Shown: in pieces, positions 18,244 through 26,499 of the stretch | Layout of the letters: each line of letters begins with the position of its first letter | How positions within the stretch are numbered: position 1 is the first letter of the stretch | Source: Paraburkholderia sp. C35 | Lineage (GTDB): Bacteria; Pseudomonadota; Gammaproteobacteria; Burkholderiales; Burkholderiaceae | Direction: 5' to 3' | NCBI RefSeq assembly: GCF_003121405.1 | Contig: NZ_QBUY01000014.1 | Location: forward strand, 1 to 64,000 | Length of the DNA stretch: 64,000 bases | Notes under the pieces: generated by a model | What the model was told of the DNA's origin: nothing | The model's database searches: none | What the model saw: the letters and a program-made list of their open reading frames with translations, nothing else | Made by a program: the position numbers and the translations under genes

Positions 18244-19788
18244 TCAGGCAGGCCGCGCCGGGGGTGTCTCCAGTGGGTTGACCAGCTTCCAGGTCAGGAT
18301 CGCGGATATGAGCATGAAGAGTGCAGCACATAGAAATAGCATCTGATAGCCTGCTGCCAGACTGTGCACCGATAGTCGGTGTAGAGCGGCCACATCGAGT
18401 CCCGGGACCGTCAGCTGACCGAGATGACCTGCCGCAATGTTTTGCACGAGATGAAGCAGGTCGCTTGTGGACATTGCTGGAAGTGCTCGCGATACTGAAC
18501 GTTCGATGCTGCCATAGAGCACAGCACCAAGCACCGCGATGCCGAGCACAAGTCCGGTGAAGCGTACGGTGCCCGACACGCCCGATGCCATGCCAGAGCG
18601 TTCCTTGGGGATCACAGTCATCCCGACCTTTGTCGTTTCTCCATTCAGGATGCCCGCGCCAACGCCCACGAGTAGCATGCCCACGACAAGCGGTTCGTAA
18701 GCGAGCAAATTCGCTACCAGATAGAACGCGATGAGACCGGCGCACACAAGCGACAACCCGAGAGACAGCAATGCCCTTCCTGAGAGTCGGTGCGCCAGGT
18801 GGCGCGAGACCAGCCGAGGGACCACAAAAAGTGGCACAACCATCGGAAGCATCATCAAGCCGGCTATGGCAGACCCGAAACCAAGGCCGCTTTGCAGAAA
18901 GATTGGCAAAAAAGTGAGCATGGTAAGCATGCCAATCGAGAAGGAAAACTGCGCCAGAACGGCGCCAAGATACGTGGGCTTCCGGAAATACTGCAGTTCA
19001 AGCATCGGACGCGTCTGGCGTTGCTCAACCGTGACGAAAAGGGCGAAAAGAAGGGCGGCGCAGACAAGTTCGCCGACGATCCACGGGTCACGCCAGCCGC
19101 GGTGGGTTCCTTCAATCAGGGCGAGCGTAACCAGAAATAGCGCGCCGGCAAAGCATCCAACTCCGGGCAGGTCAATTCGCATAGCGTGAGGGTCACGGGA
19201 CGACTCGATGACCCGCGCGATCATCGCGATCAACACGATTCCGACTGGCAGATTTACATAGAAAGCCCATTGCCAACCGAAAGTTTGCGTGATGAGTCCG
19301 CCGACTACAGGGCCTGCAGCGATTCCAATTCCGACAACCGATCCCCAGAAGGAAAACGCTCGACCGCGTGCCTCCCCCTGAAAAGAGTGCGACAGGGTAG
19401 CGAGAGCAGAGCTGAGTTGTAATGCGGCGCCGGCACCCTGGAGAGCGCGTGCGGCTATCAACACCGGCAAACTCCATGCGGCGCCGCAAAGCGCCGAGGC
19501 AAGCGTAAAGATGCCAAGGCCAAGCATTAGCATCTGCTTGCGGCCGAAACGGTCGGCGAGTGCGCCTGCGGGCATCAGCAAGGATGCAAAACTCAACATG
19601 TAAGCGGTAATCACCCACTCTATCCCTGAAAAGCCTGCATGCAGTGAACGCGCGATCGATGTGAGCGAGACGGAGACGATGTTCGCATCAAGCTGAAGCA
19701 TGAATGACGGCGCTGACGTGCAGATAAGAATGAGTCGTTCACGACGGCGTCGTTGCGCAGCGACATCGCTGGCCAGTGCGTGGTCCAT
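18244..19788 (-). CDS. MFS drug-efflux transporter, DHA2 (14-TM, EmrB/QacA) family
   Basis: The 514-residue membrane protein has about fourteen hydrophobic segments. It carries the DHA2 motifs DANIVSVSLTSIARSL near TM1, LADRFGRKQMLMLGL in the first cytoplasmic loop and GAALQLSSALATL in TM5. The ATG at 19788 has a TGGAG site; the longer frame from 19848 has none. It is divergent from a MarR gene, the usual arrangement for a drug or solvent efflux pump with its repressor. The intergenic region holds the MarR-type palindromes and one site of the TetR operator family found at 29-35 kb. Confidence 0.9.
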   Translation of the reverse strand: MDHALASDVAAQRRRRERLILICTSAPSFMLQLDANIVSVSLTSIARSLHAGFSGIEWVITAYMLSFASLLMPAGALADRFGRKQMLMLGLGIFTLASALCGAAWSLPVLIAARALQGAGAALQLSSALATLSHSFQGEARGRAFSFWGSVVGIGIAAGPVVGGLITQTFGWQWAFYVNLPVGIVLIAMIARVIESSRDPHAMRIDLPGVGCFAGALFLVTLALIEGTHRGWRDPWIVGELVCAALLFALFVTVEQRQTRPMLELQYFRKPTYLGAVLAQFSFSIGMLTMLTFLPIFLQSGLGFGSAIAGLMMLPMVVPLFVVPRLVSRHLAHRLSGRALLSLGLSLVCAGLIAFYLVANLLAYEPLVVGMLLVGVGAGILNGETTKVGMTVIPKERSGMASGVSGTVRFTGLVLGIAVLGAVLYGSIERSVSRALPAMSTSDLLHLVQNIAAGHLGQLTVPGLDVAALHRLSVHSLAAGYQMLFLCAALFMLISAILTWKLVNPLETPPARPA

Positions 19789-19944
19789 CAATTTCTCCAG
19801 TTGGCTCGCGGGTTTGGCGAGACCGATACAGGCGATCTGTCGGGTCACAGTCGCTAACTTCGATGCGCCCCGTGGCGAGCTCCTCGTGCGAAGATGCGCG
19901 CCCGTGGCGGCTTGGGTTGTCGACCCGGAAACCAGACAAGGTTA

Positions 19945-19962
19945 AACGTGTGAATACACTAA
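19945..19962. promoter_or_regulatory. GTGT-N4-ACAC operator-like site before the MFS gene
   Basis: The core GTGTGAATACAC (19948-19959) is identical over 12 bases to the core of the operator before the acyl-CoA ligase gene at 29308-29319. Flanking bases (AAC and TAA) also resemble that family. It lies about 157 bases before the MFS start. Confidence 0.5.
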
Positions 19963-19964
19963 TG

Positions 19965-20010
19965 TATCAGCATATGCTGATAATGTGTGGGTTGTCTGCA
20001 TATGCTGGTA
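19965..20010. promoter_or_regulatory. Tandem MarR-type palindromes in the MFS/marR intergenic region
   Basis: TATCAGCATATGCTGATA (19965-19982) is a perfect 18-base palindrome. A degenerate copy, TGTCTGCATATGCTGGTA (19993-20010), lies with its centre exactly 28 bases away. They sit between the divergent MFS and MarR genes and are almost certainly the MarR operator pair. Confidence 0.7.
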
Positions 20011-20061
20011 ATGTGATACTCTCGATGTCGCAAATTGAATGTTTTCGTAAGGAGAGGGACG

Positions 20062-20553
20062 ATGACAACCAAGACTGCCGCGAAGCACTCCAGGGGCAGC
20101 CAATGCGGTTGTACGGCCTTGCGGAAGGCCACTCGGCGGATTTCGCATCTGTTCGACGTGGCACTCGCACCGACTGGCCTCAAGATTACACAGCGAGCAA
20201 TCCTGGCCGAGATAGGCCGTCAGGAGCCGACTAACGTGGGGAGGCTGGCAGCGTCCCTCGTGATGGATTCGGGGGCGCTTGCGCATACTTTGAAGCCGCT
20301 TGAACGTGACGGGTTGGTTAGCCTGGATATCAACCCGACCGATCGTCGGCACCGCCTGATCAACCTGACAGAGCGGGGCCGCGAAAAGCTTTCAGAGAGT
20401 GACGTGCTTTGGACTCAGGCGCAGTCTGTTTTCGATGCAGCGCTTGGAAATGCCGAAGCGCAAACCTTGCGGGCATTGCTGGATTCGCTAACTTCGGATG
20501 AGTTTGCCGTCCGGTTTAGCCAGGGAATGGCCAGACCAGCAAAAGCGAAGTAG
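20062..20553 (+). CDS. MarR-family transcriptional regulator
   Basis: The 163-residue protein has the MarR winged-helix layout: helical N-terminus with a CxC pair (QCGCTALRKATR), recognition region VGRLAASLVMDSGALAHTLKPLERDG and wing DRRHRLINLTERG. The ATG at 20062 follows GGAG at seven bases; the longer frame lacks a site. It is divergent from the DHA2 efflux pump and should repress it, and itself, through the palindromes between them. It is clearly related in sequence to the MarR protein encoded at 25405-25851. Confidence 0.9.
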   Translation: MTTKTAAKHSRGSQCGCTALRKATRRISHLFDVALAPTGLKITQRAILAEIGRQEPTNVGRLAASLVMDSGALAHTLKPLERDGLVSLDINPTDRRHRLINLTERGREKLSESDVLWTQAQSVFDAALGNAEAQTLRALLDSLTSDEFAVRFSQGMARPAKAK

Positions 20554-20812
20554 GTCGACAAGAGATGAGATTCAGGCAAATCGCATCGCCGGAAGCGGCG
20601 AAACGCTTGCGAGCTTGCGCGGATCGGGGGAGCGGAACCTATCCGATGGAATGTCCCGTTCGTCGAGGATCAGAAGTGGTGTTCTGTCGGTTATGGCGCT
20701 CGCGGCAAGGCGACATTGTGTGCGCATTACTCGCAAATTGCAGTTCTTCGCCTTGTGCATCTTTTCCAGTGCTGTAAAATTTGAGTTATCCCTTTACCTT
20801 GCGAGTGATACC

Positions 20813-21388
20813 GTGGCAGGCGTCAGACAATTTGATGAAGACACCGTATTCAGCCAATCGCTGGATATCTTCTGGGCAAAGGGTTATCGGGCGACTTCCA
20901 TGCTTGATCTCGCCAAAGAGACCGGTGTGCAGAGAGGGTCGCTGTACAACGCGTACGGCGACAAGGAAGAAATCTTCCTTCGTGTGTTCGAGCGGTATGC
21001 AGACCGCTTTATCGCAGATGCGCGAAAGGCGCTCGACAAGCCTGACCTTCGTGCGGCACTTGAAGCATTCTTTGCATTCGCCGTCCAATCTATAACAAAA
21101 GGTTCACCATCGCGCGGCTGTCTTTCGACCAAGCTCGCCGTCGAATTGGATTCGGATTCCGGACGTCAACAGGAGGCGCTCAAGAGCATGCTGGATGCGC
21201 TCGAAGCCGCTTTGCTCGATGCGCTTGCTTCTCCGGGTGCTCGTTCGCAGCTTAAAATTTCGGCAGTCGAGGCGGCACGTGTCGCAGTGACCATGACGCG
21301 CGGTATTGCTGTGATGGAGCGCGTTCACGGTGACCGGAAGTTGCTCAAGGAGATTTGCAACTCCTTCATCAACACGTTGCTTAAGTGA
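20813..21388 (+). CDS. TetR-family transcriptional regulator
   Basis: The 191-residue protein starts at a GTG (20813) and has a TetR helix-turn-helix (GYRATSMLDLAKETGVQRGSLYNAYGDKEEIF), followed by a helical ligand domain resembling the TetR_C YcdC/AcuR-like type (PSRGCLSTKLAVEL). Many such regulators respond to aldehydes, acrylate-like compounds or aromatic effectors. It lies between the MarR gene and a convergent hydrolase gene, with no obvious partner and no palindrome that I could find just upstream. Its target is unknown. Confidence 0.82.
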   Translation: MAGVRQFDEDTVFSQSLDIFWAKGYRATSMLDLAKETGVQRGSLYNAYGDKEEIFLRVFERYADRFIADARKALDKPDLRAALEAFFAFAVQSITKGSPSRGCLSTKLAVELDSDSGRQQEALKSMLDALEAALLDALASPGARSQLKISAVEAARVAVTMTRGIAVMERVHGDRKLLKEICNSFINTLLK

Positions 21389-21398
21389 TTAAGCAAAT

Positions 21399-21432
21399 GA
21401 AGGCACGCTGCCCTAGCTGGCGACGTGCCTTC
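21399..21432. terminator. Hairpin between convergent genes
   Basis: GAAGGCACG (21399-21407) and CGTGCCTTC (21424-21432) form a perfect nine-base stem with a 16-base loop between the TetR stop and the stop of the convergent hydrolase. It probably serves both, although no clear T-run follows. Confidence 0.55.
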
Positions 21433-21457
21433 CAAGTGTAACGGTACTAAGCAAAGA

Positions 21458-22270
21458 TTAAGCGAAGAACTTGGAGAGCGCCTGCGCAATTGTCTTCGGA
21501 TCGTTCTCTGTCGGAATATGGCCCGCCTTCGGGATGCGAAGGAGCGAGGAATTCGGTATTTCCTTGACAAAGTGCTCGGCGTGCTTGACCAGTTGGAAAG
21601 AATCGTCCTCTCCCCAAACGAGAAGCTTCGGGACGCTGGAGGCTTGCAATGCCGGAACGAGATCCATCGTGTAGTGGCTATATGCAGCGCCGGCCATTGC
21701 CAGCCATGACCGCGTTACGCGCGGTTCGGTCCACGGATCGAGATAGTCTGCGATCTCAGCCTCGGAAGCTTCGCGCGCGAGGGCGGTGAGTACGGACTTG
21801 CGGCGTGCAGCAAGCACTTCTTCGGGCGTCGTCGCGGCGGCCACTGCCGGATCGCGAAATCGCATAACTCCCGGAACAGGCCACGAGTCGAACATCACAG
21901 CGTTCATAAGAGCGAGGCGGCTAATCTTGAGCTTGCCGTCGACCAACACTTTCTGCGCGATGCCGCCACCGATGTCGTGACCTGCGAGGCCGACAGGTCC
22001 GTTGATATCGAGTGCCTGCGCGAAACGCACCACCCAGTCAGCCAGAGCAGGGATGGTGGCCGTCTCCACAGTCAATTCGCCATCGGAGCGCCCAAAACCT
22101 GGCAGATCGACCGCAATGGGGCGTAACCCGGCAGCAGCCATGTCATCGATGACGGGTTGCCAGACGCGGCTCCAGTACGTTCCGTGTAGCATTAGCACGT
22201 ACGGACCACGCTCGCCGGAAGTCAGATAACTGGTTGCGACGCCGTCGACATTTACGGTCTTTCGTTGCAC
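21458..22270 (-). CDS. Alpha/beta-hydrolase with Asp nucleophile (dehalogenase/epoxide-hydrolase-like)
   Basis: The 270-residue protein has the oxyanion segment LMLHGTYWSRVW, a nucleophile elbow GHDIGGG with Asp in place of the usual Ser, an acid in LLVWGEDDSF and the catalytic His in KAGHIPTE. An Asp nucleophile in GHDxGG is typical of haloacetate dehalogenases and epoxide hydrolases rather than esterases. It follows the dioxygenase-like cupin gene with a 40-base gap, so both are likely co-transcribed from a promoter near 22.9 kb. The substrate is not known. Confidence 0.82.
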   Translation of the reverse strand: MQRKTVNVDGVATSYLTSGERGPYVLMLHGTYWSRVWQPVIDDMAAAGLRPIAVDLPGFGRSDGELTVETATIPALADWVVRFAQALDINGPVGLAGHDIGGGIAQKVLVDGKLKISRLALMNAVMFDSWPVPGVMRFRDPAVAAATTPEEVLAARRKSVLTALAREASEAEIADYLDPWTEPRVTRSWLAMAGAAYSHYTMDLVPALQASSVPKLLVWGEDDSFQLVKHAEHFVKEIPNSSLLRIPKAGHIPTENDPKTIAQALSKFFA

Positions 22271-22310
22271 GATGTAAATCTCCTGATAACTCAGTTGTAT
22301 TGCCAGTTAG

Positions 22311-22850
22311 TTAGCGGATAAACCGTTTGACGTAATCCGCACCCAGTCCGATCGATTCATAATGCTTGCGGGCGGCATCGATTTTCGTGAACACATCCTC
22401 GTAACCCGTCGCATTGCCTTGCGGATCGACATACGTGTAACCACCTGTGACGTGGAACCAGGTGATCATTTCGTCAACTCCTTCAGGCACGAACAGCGTA
22501 TGCGTTTCTCCTGCCGGTTCGTGTGCGTACGAGCCGAGTTCGGCCACCCAGTCATGCTCCAGGTAGTACCAGCGTCCGCGTAACACCATTGCGTGGACAG
22601 GGCCCGTGTGGCGATGTCGCGAAAGCACGCCGGTCTGACGGACGCGTAGAAGGTTTACGTAGTAACCTTGGCTCGCACAGAACAGAAGAGGTTTGAACGA
22701 CACGGTTTTGGTGCTCGGAACCCAGAGATTGTCATCCTTGAGCCATTCGTCGAGTACGCCCGGATGGACGATATCGGCCACCATGTCCGCAGGCTGGGGC
22801 AATTGGTACGGAATTGCCAGCTCGTCCCGCTTTGATATCACTTCGCTCAT
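22311..22850 (-). CDS. 2,4'-dihydroxyacetophenone dioxygenase-like cupin
   Basis: The 179-residue cupin belongs to the 2,4'-dihydroxyacetophenone dioxygenase family, which cleaves the C-C bond beside the ketone of bisphenol-type breakdown products with non-haem iron. The metal ligands are visible: His-x-His in SRHRHTG and a further His in AGETHTLFVPEG. The ATG at 22850 follows an AAGGA site at seven bases. Together with the adjacent hydrolase, flavin reductase and SnoaL-like genes it suggests ring or side-chain cleavage of an aromatic ketone. The exact substrate is inferred only from the family. Confidence 0.78.
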   Translation of the reverse strand: MSEVISKRDELAIPYQLPQPADMVADIVHPGVLDEWLKDDNLWVPSTKTVSFKPLLFCASQGYYVNLLRVRQTGVLSRHRHTGPVHAMVLRGRWYYLEHDWVAELGSYAHEPAGETHTLFVPEGVDEMITWFHVTGGYTYVDPQGNATGYEDVFTKIDAARKHYESIGLGADYVKRFIR

Positions 22851-22906
22851 CGTGTTGTCCTTGGTAAAAACGTTATGCAAGTGGGGTAGAAGTGTCACCT
22901 GGATCT

Positions 22907-22928
22907 ATTGAACATAAACGCGTTCAAT
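22907..22928. promoter_or_regulatory. Inverted repeat before the dioxygenase-like gene
   Basis: ATTGAAC-N8-GTTCAAT is a perfect seven-base inverted repeat 57 bases upstream of the cupin start. Its position suits an operator. The regulator is unknown. Confidence 0.45.
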
Positions 22929-22948
22929 GTTTGACACTATAGTCATGA

Positions 22949-22964
22949 TTGACATATATGGCAA
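22949..22964. promoter_or_regulatory. MarR-type near-palindrome
   Basis: TTGACATATATGGCAA is a near-perfect palindrome resembling the perfect CTTGACATGCATGTCAAG at 26065-26082. Both may bind the MarR protein encoded at 25405-25851. Confidence 0.45.
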
Positions 22965-23000
22965 ACATAAATTTGAGATGCAATTTTGTTTGTTCGATGA

Positions 23001-23837
23001 TCAAATGTTCGATGCGAAATCAGCAACCGCTTCTGCGACCTTTGTTGATTGTTCGACGTGAGGCCAGTGACCAGCATGCTCAATTTCCAGCAACCTGGCT
23101 TGCGGATATCGGGCTAGTGTCACGCCAGCCAACTCTGACGTGGTGAAACCATCCGCCTGACCCCGAATAACAAGTACCGGTCCGTTGTAGCGGGCTGGTT
23201 CCCTGCCTGACGGATGGCCGACGTTCCAGGTGTCGACAATACGGACCACGTTTTGCGGTTCAACCAGCAATGCTGAGGAAAGGAGTTCAGCGGACTGTTC
23301 TTCGTCGAGGGAAAACGAGAACATATTACGAAGCCCGCTCAGCCCATCCCGGTCGCCGCCCAGACGTCGAAGGGGGCCGACTACCTCGTCTGGCAGCGCG
23401 GTGCCGCCAAGTGGGACTGGCGCCAGAAGAACGAGGCCTGCGACCTGATCGGGGCTACGTGTGGCGATAAGATCGGCGACCTGAGATCCCATGCTCTGTC
23501 CAACGAGAACCACAGGTGCCCCGACCTGCTCGATAAGTGCGGATACGGCATCGGCGTAACGTTCAAGCGAAATGTCAGAAACCGCCGCTTTCACGCCGCC
23601 CATTCCAGGCAAGTCAATCGTTTCGCTTATCAGACCCAAAGCCCTGAGCTGGTCCCGCACGCGCCACCATACTGAGCCACGGTCCAGAAAACCGTGGATA
23701 AAAACAATCTTTGGATTTTGTTTTAGAGCGGACGTGGTTGTGGGCGCCGCAGCGGCTTTTTCACTTGTTGGTGCTGCGATTGTGTCAAAGTTCGACGACT
23801 TGGATGTAGATAGAGGGGTGGCAGCATCAATGCTCAT
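23001..23837 (-). CDS. Alpha/beta-hydrolase (Ser nucleophile)
   Basis: The 278-residue protein shows IVFIHGFLDRGSVWW (oxyanion region), the nucleophile elbow VGQSMGSQ with Ser, and a late catalytic His in EHAGHWPHVE, as in esterases and C-C bond hydrolases. The ATG at 23837 has an AGAGGA site; a longer open frame extends upstream without one. It lies between the flavin reductase and the cupin gene in the same direction. A C-C hydrolase, carboxylesterase or lactonase role in the same pathway is possible but cannot be chosen from sequence. Confidence 0.8.
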   Translation of the reverse strand: MSIDAATPLSTSKSSNFDTIAAPTSEKAAAAPTTTSALKQNPKIVFIHGFLDRGSVWWRVRDQLRALGLISETIDLPGMGGVKAAVSDISLERYADAVSALIEQVGAPVVLVGQSMGSQVADLIATRSPDQVAGLVLLAPVPLGGTALPDEVVGPLRRLGGDRDGLSGLRNMFSFSLDEEQSAELLSSALLVEPQNVVRIVDTWNVGHPSGREPARYNGPVLVIRGQADGFTTSELAGVTLARYPQARLLEIEHAGHWPHVEQSTKVAEAVADFASNI

Positions 23838-24039
23838 GGTGTAATCCTCTGGACTAGACGTTAGATTGGGTCCCACCGTGCAAGATGCAGACTGAGACCG
23901 GTGAGCGGGTCGAGACCGGGATTGCGTCATCGACCTGGAAATGGTGAGCAGGGAGTGACGCTTGGGCTCCGTTTCCCACTACAAGCTTGAGGGGAGCGTG
24001 GATCGGTTGCTCGTTGAAGCGCTCTCCGGTACCGCGACC

Positions 24040-24789
24040 TTATCGGTTCGGTTGATCTTCTTTAGACTCGCGGGATTCGGATAGCGTCGCTCCAGACGCA
24101 GACCAGGCCTTCGTGTCAATCGGTGAGAAGTCTTCTGCTTTTCCGTCCAGCCGCGATGCACGCTGACCTTCGCGGCTTGAGAGAAAATCGGGATCGAGAG
24201 GCGTAGTGAAAATATTGTTGACAAGGGTGTATTCGGCCGCAAGGCGTCCGACGGCGCCCAAAGCTCCTGTGTCAATGCGTCCGTTTTCGAGATAAAGGTC
24301 GTCTCGAATATGGAAACGCAATACCTTCCCCCACACGACGTGATCGCCGACGTCGCCAACCGAGAAAATGCGCTCGACCTTGCATTCGAAGGAGATGGGC
24401 GCTCCGGCGATACGCGCAGGTTTGACGACTACACTGGGTGCCTTTTCTAGCCCCACGGCGTCGAATTCGTCAACATCTGAAGGAAATTCCGTGGCAGTCT
24501 GATGCATATGATGCGCATGCGGCAGGCTGACAAGATTAGTCGTGAATTCACCCGTATCCCGGATGTTGACGAAGGTATCCTTCAACGTCTTTCCGTCCGA
24601 ACGCGGCTGCAATAGTAGCGTCACCATCGGAGGAAGGCGACCCGCCGCGGAGAAGAACGAGATTGGAGCGATATTAGCGACGCCAGCTTTCGAAAGGGTA
24701 CTTACCCATGCGATTGGTCGTGGAAGGATGCTACCGATGAGAAGTTTATATGCCGATACGGGGTTGAGGTCGGCTGAGTCAATGATCAT
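24040..24789 (-). CDS. Flavin reductase-like FMN-binding split-barrel protein
   Basis: The 249-residue protein belongs to the DIM6/NTAB flavin reductase-like family, with LLIGSILPRPIAWVSTLS at the start, APISFFSAAGRLPPMV for FMN binding, and a C-terminal EYTLVNN region. Its length (about 210-250) matches the longer subgroup often encoded beside oxygenases and aromatic-degradation genes. It may supply reduced flavin to an oxygenase or itself catalyse a flavin-dependent step; no partner monooxygenase is in the window. It follows the SnoaL-like gene by 100 bases. Confidence 0.82.
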   Translation of the reverse strand: MIIDSADLNPVSAYKLLIGSILPRPIAWVSTLSKAGVANIAPISFFSAAGRLPPMVTLLLQPRSDGKTLKDTFVNIRDTGEFTTNLVSLPHAHHMHQTATEFPSDVDEFDAVGLEKAPSVVVKPARIAGAPISFECKVERIFSVGDVGDHVVWGKVLRFHIRDDLYLENGRIDTGALGAVGRLAAEYTLVNNIFTTPLDPDFLSSREGQRASRLDGKAEDFSPIDTKAWSASGATLSESRESKEDQPNR

Positions 24790-24889
24790 GACTTCATCCT
24801 CCTGAAAACGGGCGTTAGATGCGGCCGCAACCCGCGTTGCGGGTTGGGCCGATGGTTAAAGCGAGAGGCGAGAGGGCGTGTTTAGGCCT

Positions 24890-25324
24890 TTAAACCTTGG
24901 AAAGGTCCGGCTTCGGATATTTGCGCGGCTCACGTCCTTCAAGCACATCGCGCGCGCGGCCAGTGTCTGCGTACAGACGGCAGTAGGTGGGAACGCCATC
25001 TTTGGCCTTGAACAGGAACAGGTGGTCATTGCGCATCACAATATCGTCAACGGACAGTGCATCGGTCTTGACCACGACAATCAGCGTATCTCCTGCATCG
25101 ATAATGTCGTCGGCGTTGTAGCGAAAGTATTTCCACTTTTTCCCCACCTCACGCCAGTATCCGCGGAACTCATCCGGACCTTCGTAGCGGCCGCCGTAGG
25201 GTACGCAGTCGGTTTGTTCGAACACGAAATCGCTCGGCAGAAGCGCGAACAACGGCTCCTTGTCATTGCTCTCGTAGCCAACGAAGGCAGCCTTCAGGGC
25301 ATTTACCAGCTTTTCATTCGACAT
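24890..25324 (-). CDS. SnoaL-like/NTF2-fold protein
   Basis: The 144-residue protein has the small alpha-beta barrel pattern of the NTF2/SnoaL superfamily (helical start with NALKAAFVGYESNDKEPLFA, then YRFRGYWREV-type strands and DTLIVVVK). Such proteins act as isomerases, hydrolases or simple binding proteins. The ATG at 25324 follows AGGAG at seven bases. A near-palindrome lies just upstream (25345-25360). It is the first enzyme-type gene after the MarR gene in the same direction. Confidence 0.75.
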   Translation of the reverse strand: MSNEKLVNALKAAFVGYESNDKEPLFALLPSDFVFEQTDCVPYGGRYEGPDEFRGYWREVGKKWKYFRYNADDIIDAGDTLIVVVKTDALSVDDIVMRNDHLFLFKAKDGVPTYCRLYADTGRARDVLEGREPRKYPKPDLSKV

Positions 25325-25344
25325 CTCTTCACTCCTCCAGATAT

Positions 25345-25360
25345 AGGAGCACATGCTCCT
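25345..25360. promoter_or_regulatory. Near-palindrome before the SnoaL-like gene
   Basis: AGGAGCACATGCTCCT lies 21 bases before the SnoaL-like start and is palindromic except for its central pair. It is a candidate site for the MarR protein encoded just upstream. Confidence 0.45.
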
Positions 25361-25404
25361 TTATTGAAAATTTTTTTGGCAGATATTGTTATTCAAAGAT
25401 TTCT

Positions 25405-25851
25405 TTACTCTGCCCATGGATCGAATCCCATGTTTAAGACTCTTCGAAGTTTTGTGCGCATGTCTTCGGCATTTCCGACCCCGAAGCGGCTTTCAAAACT
25501 GGACTGTGCGGACGCCCAGAGTGGGGTTGCTTCCGTTAATAGCGTCAATCCCTTTTCAGTTATCTGAACAATCTTTTCCCTTTTATCTTCCCCAGGACAA
25601 ATTTTCAGAAAACCATCTCGTTCGAGTGGCTTAAAATTGGCGGCAAGAGTAGTGCGATCCATCGCCATTAAAGCAGCCAATCGCTTCACGCTTGAGCCGC
25701 CGAGCCGCGATATTTTGCTAAGCACGATGAACTGCGTGCTCTTCAACCCGGTTGGTTCTAGCGCTTGATCGTAGACCGCAGTCAGGTAGCGGGTGGCTTT
25801 TCGAAGCGCGGAGCAGTTGCAAACCTCGTCAAGATCTTTAGATTCATCCAC
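25405..25851 (-). CDS. MarR-family transcriptional regulator
   Basis: This is a 148-residue MarR protein with a CxC pair near the start (VCNCSALRKATRYL), recognition region VKRLAALMAMDRTTLAANFKPLERDG and wing DKREKIVQITEKG. It is a paralogue of the regulator encoded at 20062-20553. A GTG at 25851 with AGGAG eight bases upstream is the best start; longer in-frame starts (to 25902) lack a site. It heads the minus-strand cluster of SnoaL-like, flavin reductase, hydrolase and dioxygenase genes and probably controls it through the palindromes at 25.3, 22.9 and 26.1 kb. Confidence 0.85.
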   Translation of the reverse strand: MDESKDLDEVCNCSALRKATRYLTAVYDQALEPTGLKSTQFIVLSKISRLGGSSVKRLAALMAMDRTTLAANFKPLERDGFLKICPGEDKREKIVQITEKGLTLLTEATPLWASAQSSFESRFGVGNAEDMRTKLRRVLNMGFDPWAE

Positions 25852-26499
25852 TGCGCTATCTCCTCGCGGGCTATTTTCCTTGTCCACCACTCTGCAAACC
25901 AAGCAACTGCTTCTTACATACCTTCCCGGGGGAACAGGGACGAAGAACGTTCACGTCCGAATTGCCTTCACCTAAGCAACAACAAGACCTCCGATCAATC
26001 TTGTCGGTTGCTTCCGTGAACGGCTTAGTCATCTGGCATTGTCATGATTAACAGGTTAGTCAAACTTGACATGCATGTCAAGATAAATGCGATACCAGCA
26101 TGCTGGTTGTAGAAAGATCCTTTTACCGGTGATGTTGGGACGAGACAGACGATGTCAGCTTTGCCCGGTACCGGGCCTCGGACGTGGGCCACCGTACATC
26201 AGCCGAAACTGGGCGCGCCTGAGTAAGGGGCGCCGCCTTCCCTACGTGAGGCATTTCCGGACAGCTGACATCCAGAGAAACGCAAAAAATCGACTGGAGG
26301 CGGAGCGGCCAAGGAAGGGCGCCCAACCCGGTGAAATCACTTTTTGATTTTTTATTTGTACAGCTCGTGGAGCGAGTGATCTCGTTGCGTCCTGCGTTCC
26401 CGGAGGAAGCCGTCTACGCCAAATGAATTCATCGAAGACGACCGAATCTTGGAGAGTCACGTCTTCTTGTGGTAGAGCGCTTGGCCAAACTAATCAGTT
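25852..26499. other. Gene-poor gap with palindromes
   Basis: About 650 bases lack a recognisable gene. Short open frames on both strands show no known domain. Two perfect palindromes at 26065-26107 are the only clear structure. The stretch from 26.1 to 26.46 kb could be a decayed gene, but I cannot name it. Confidence 0.5.
26065..26107. promoter_or_regulatory. Two perfect palindromes (MarR-type operators)
   Basis: CTTGACATGCATGTCAAG (26065-26082) and ACCAGCATGCTGGT (26094-26107) are both perfect palindromes. The first matches the near-palindrome at 22949; the second resembles the CAGCATATGCTG core at 19965. They lie 210-255 bases upstream of the MarR gene start and may be its autoregulatory sites. 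Confidence 0.55.
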
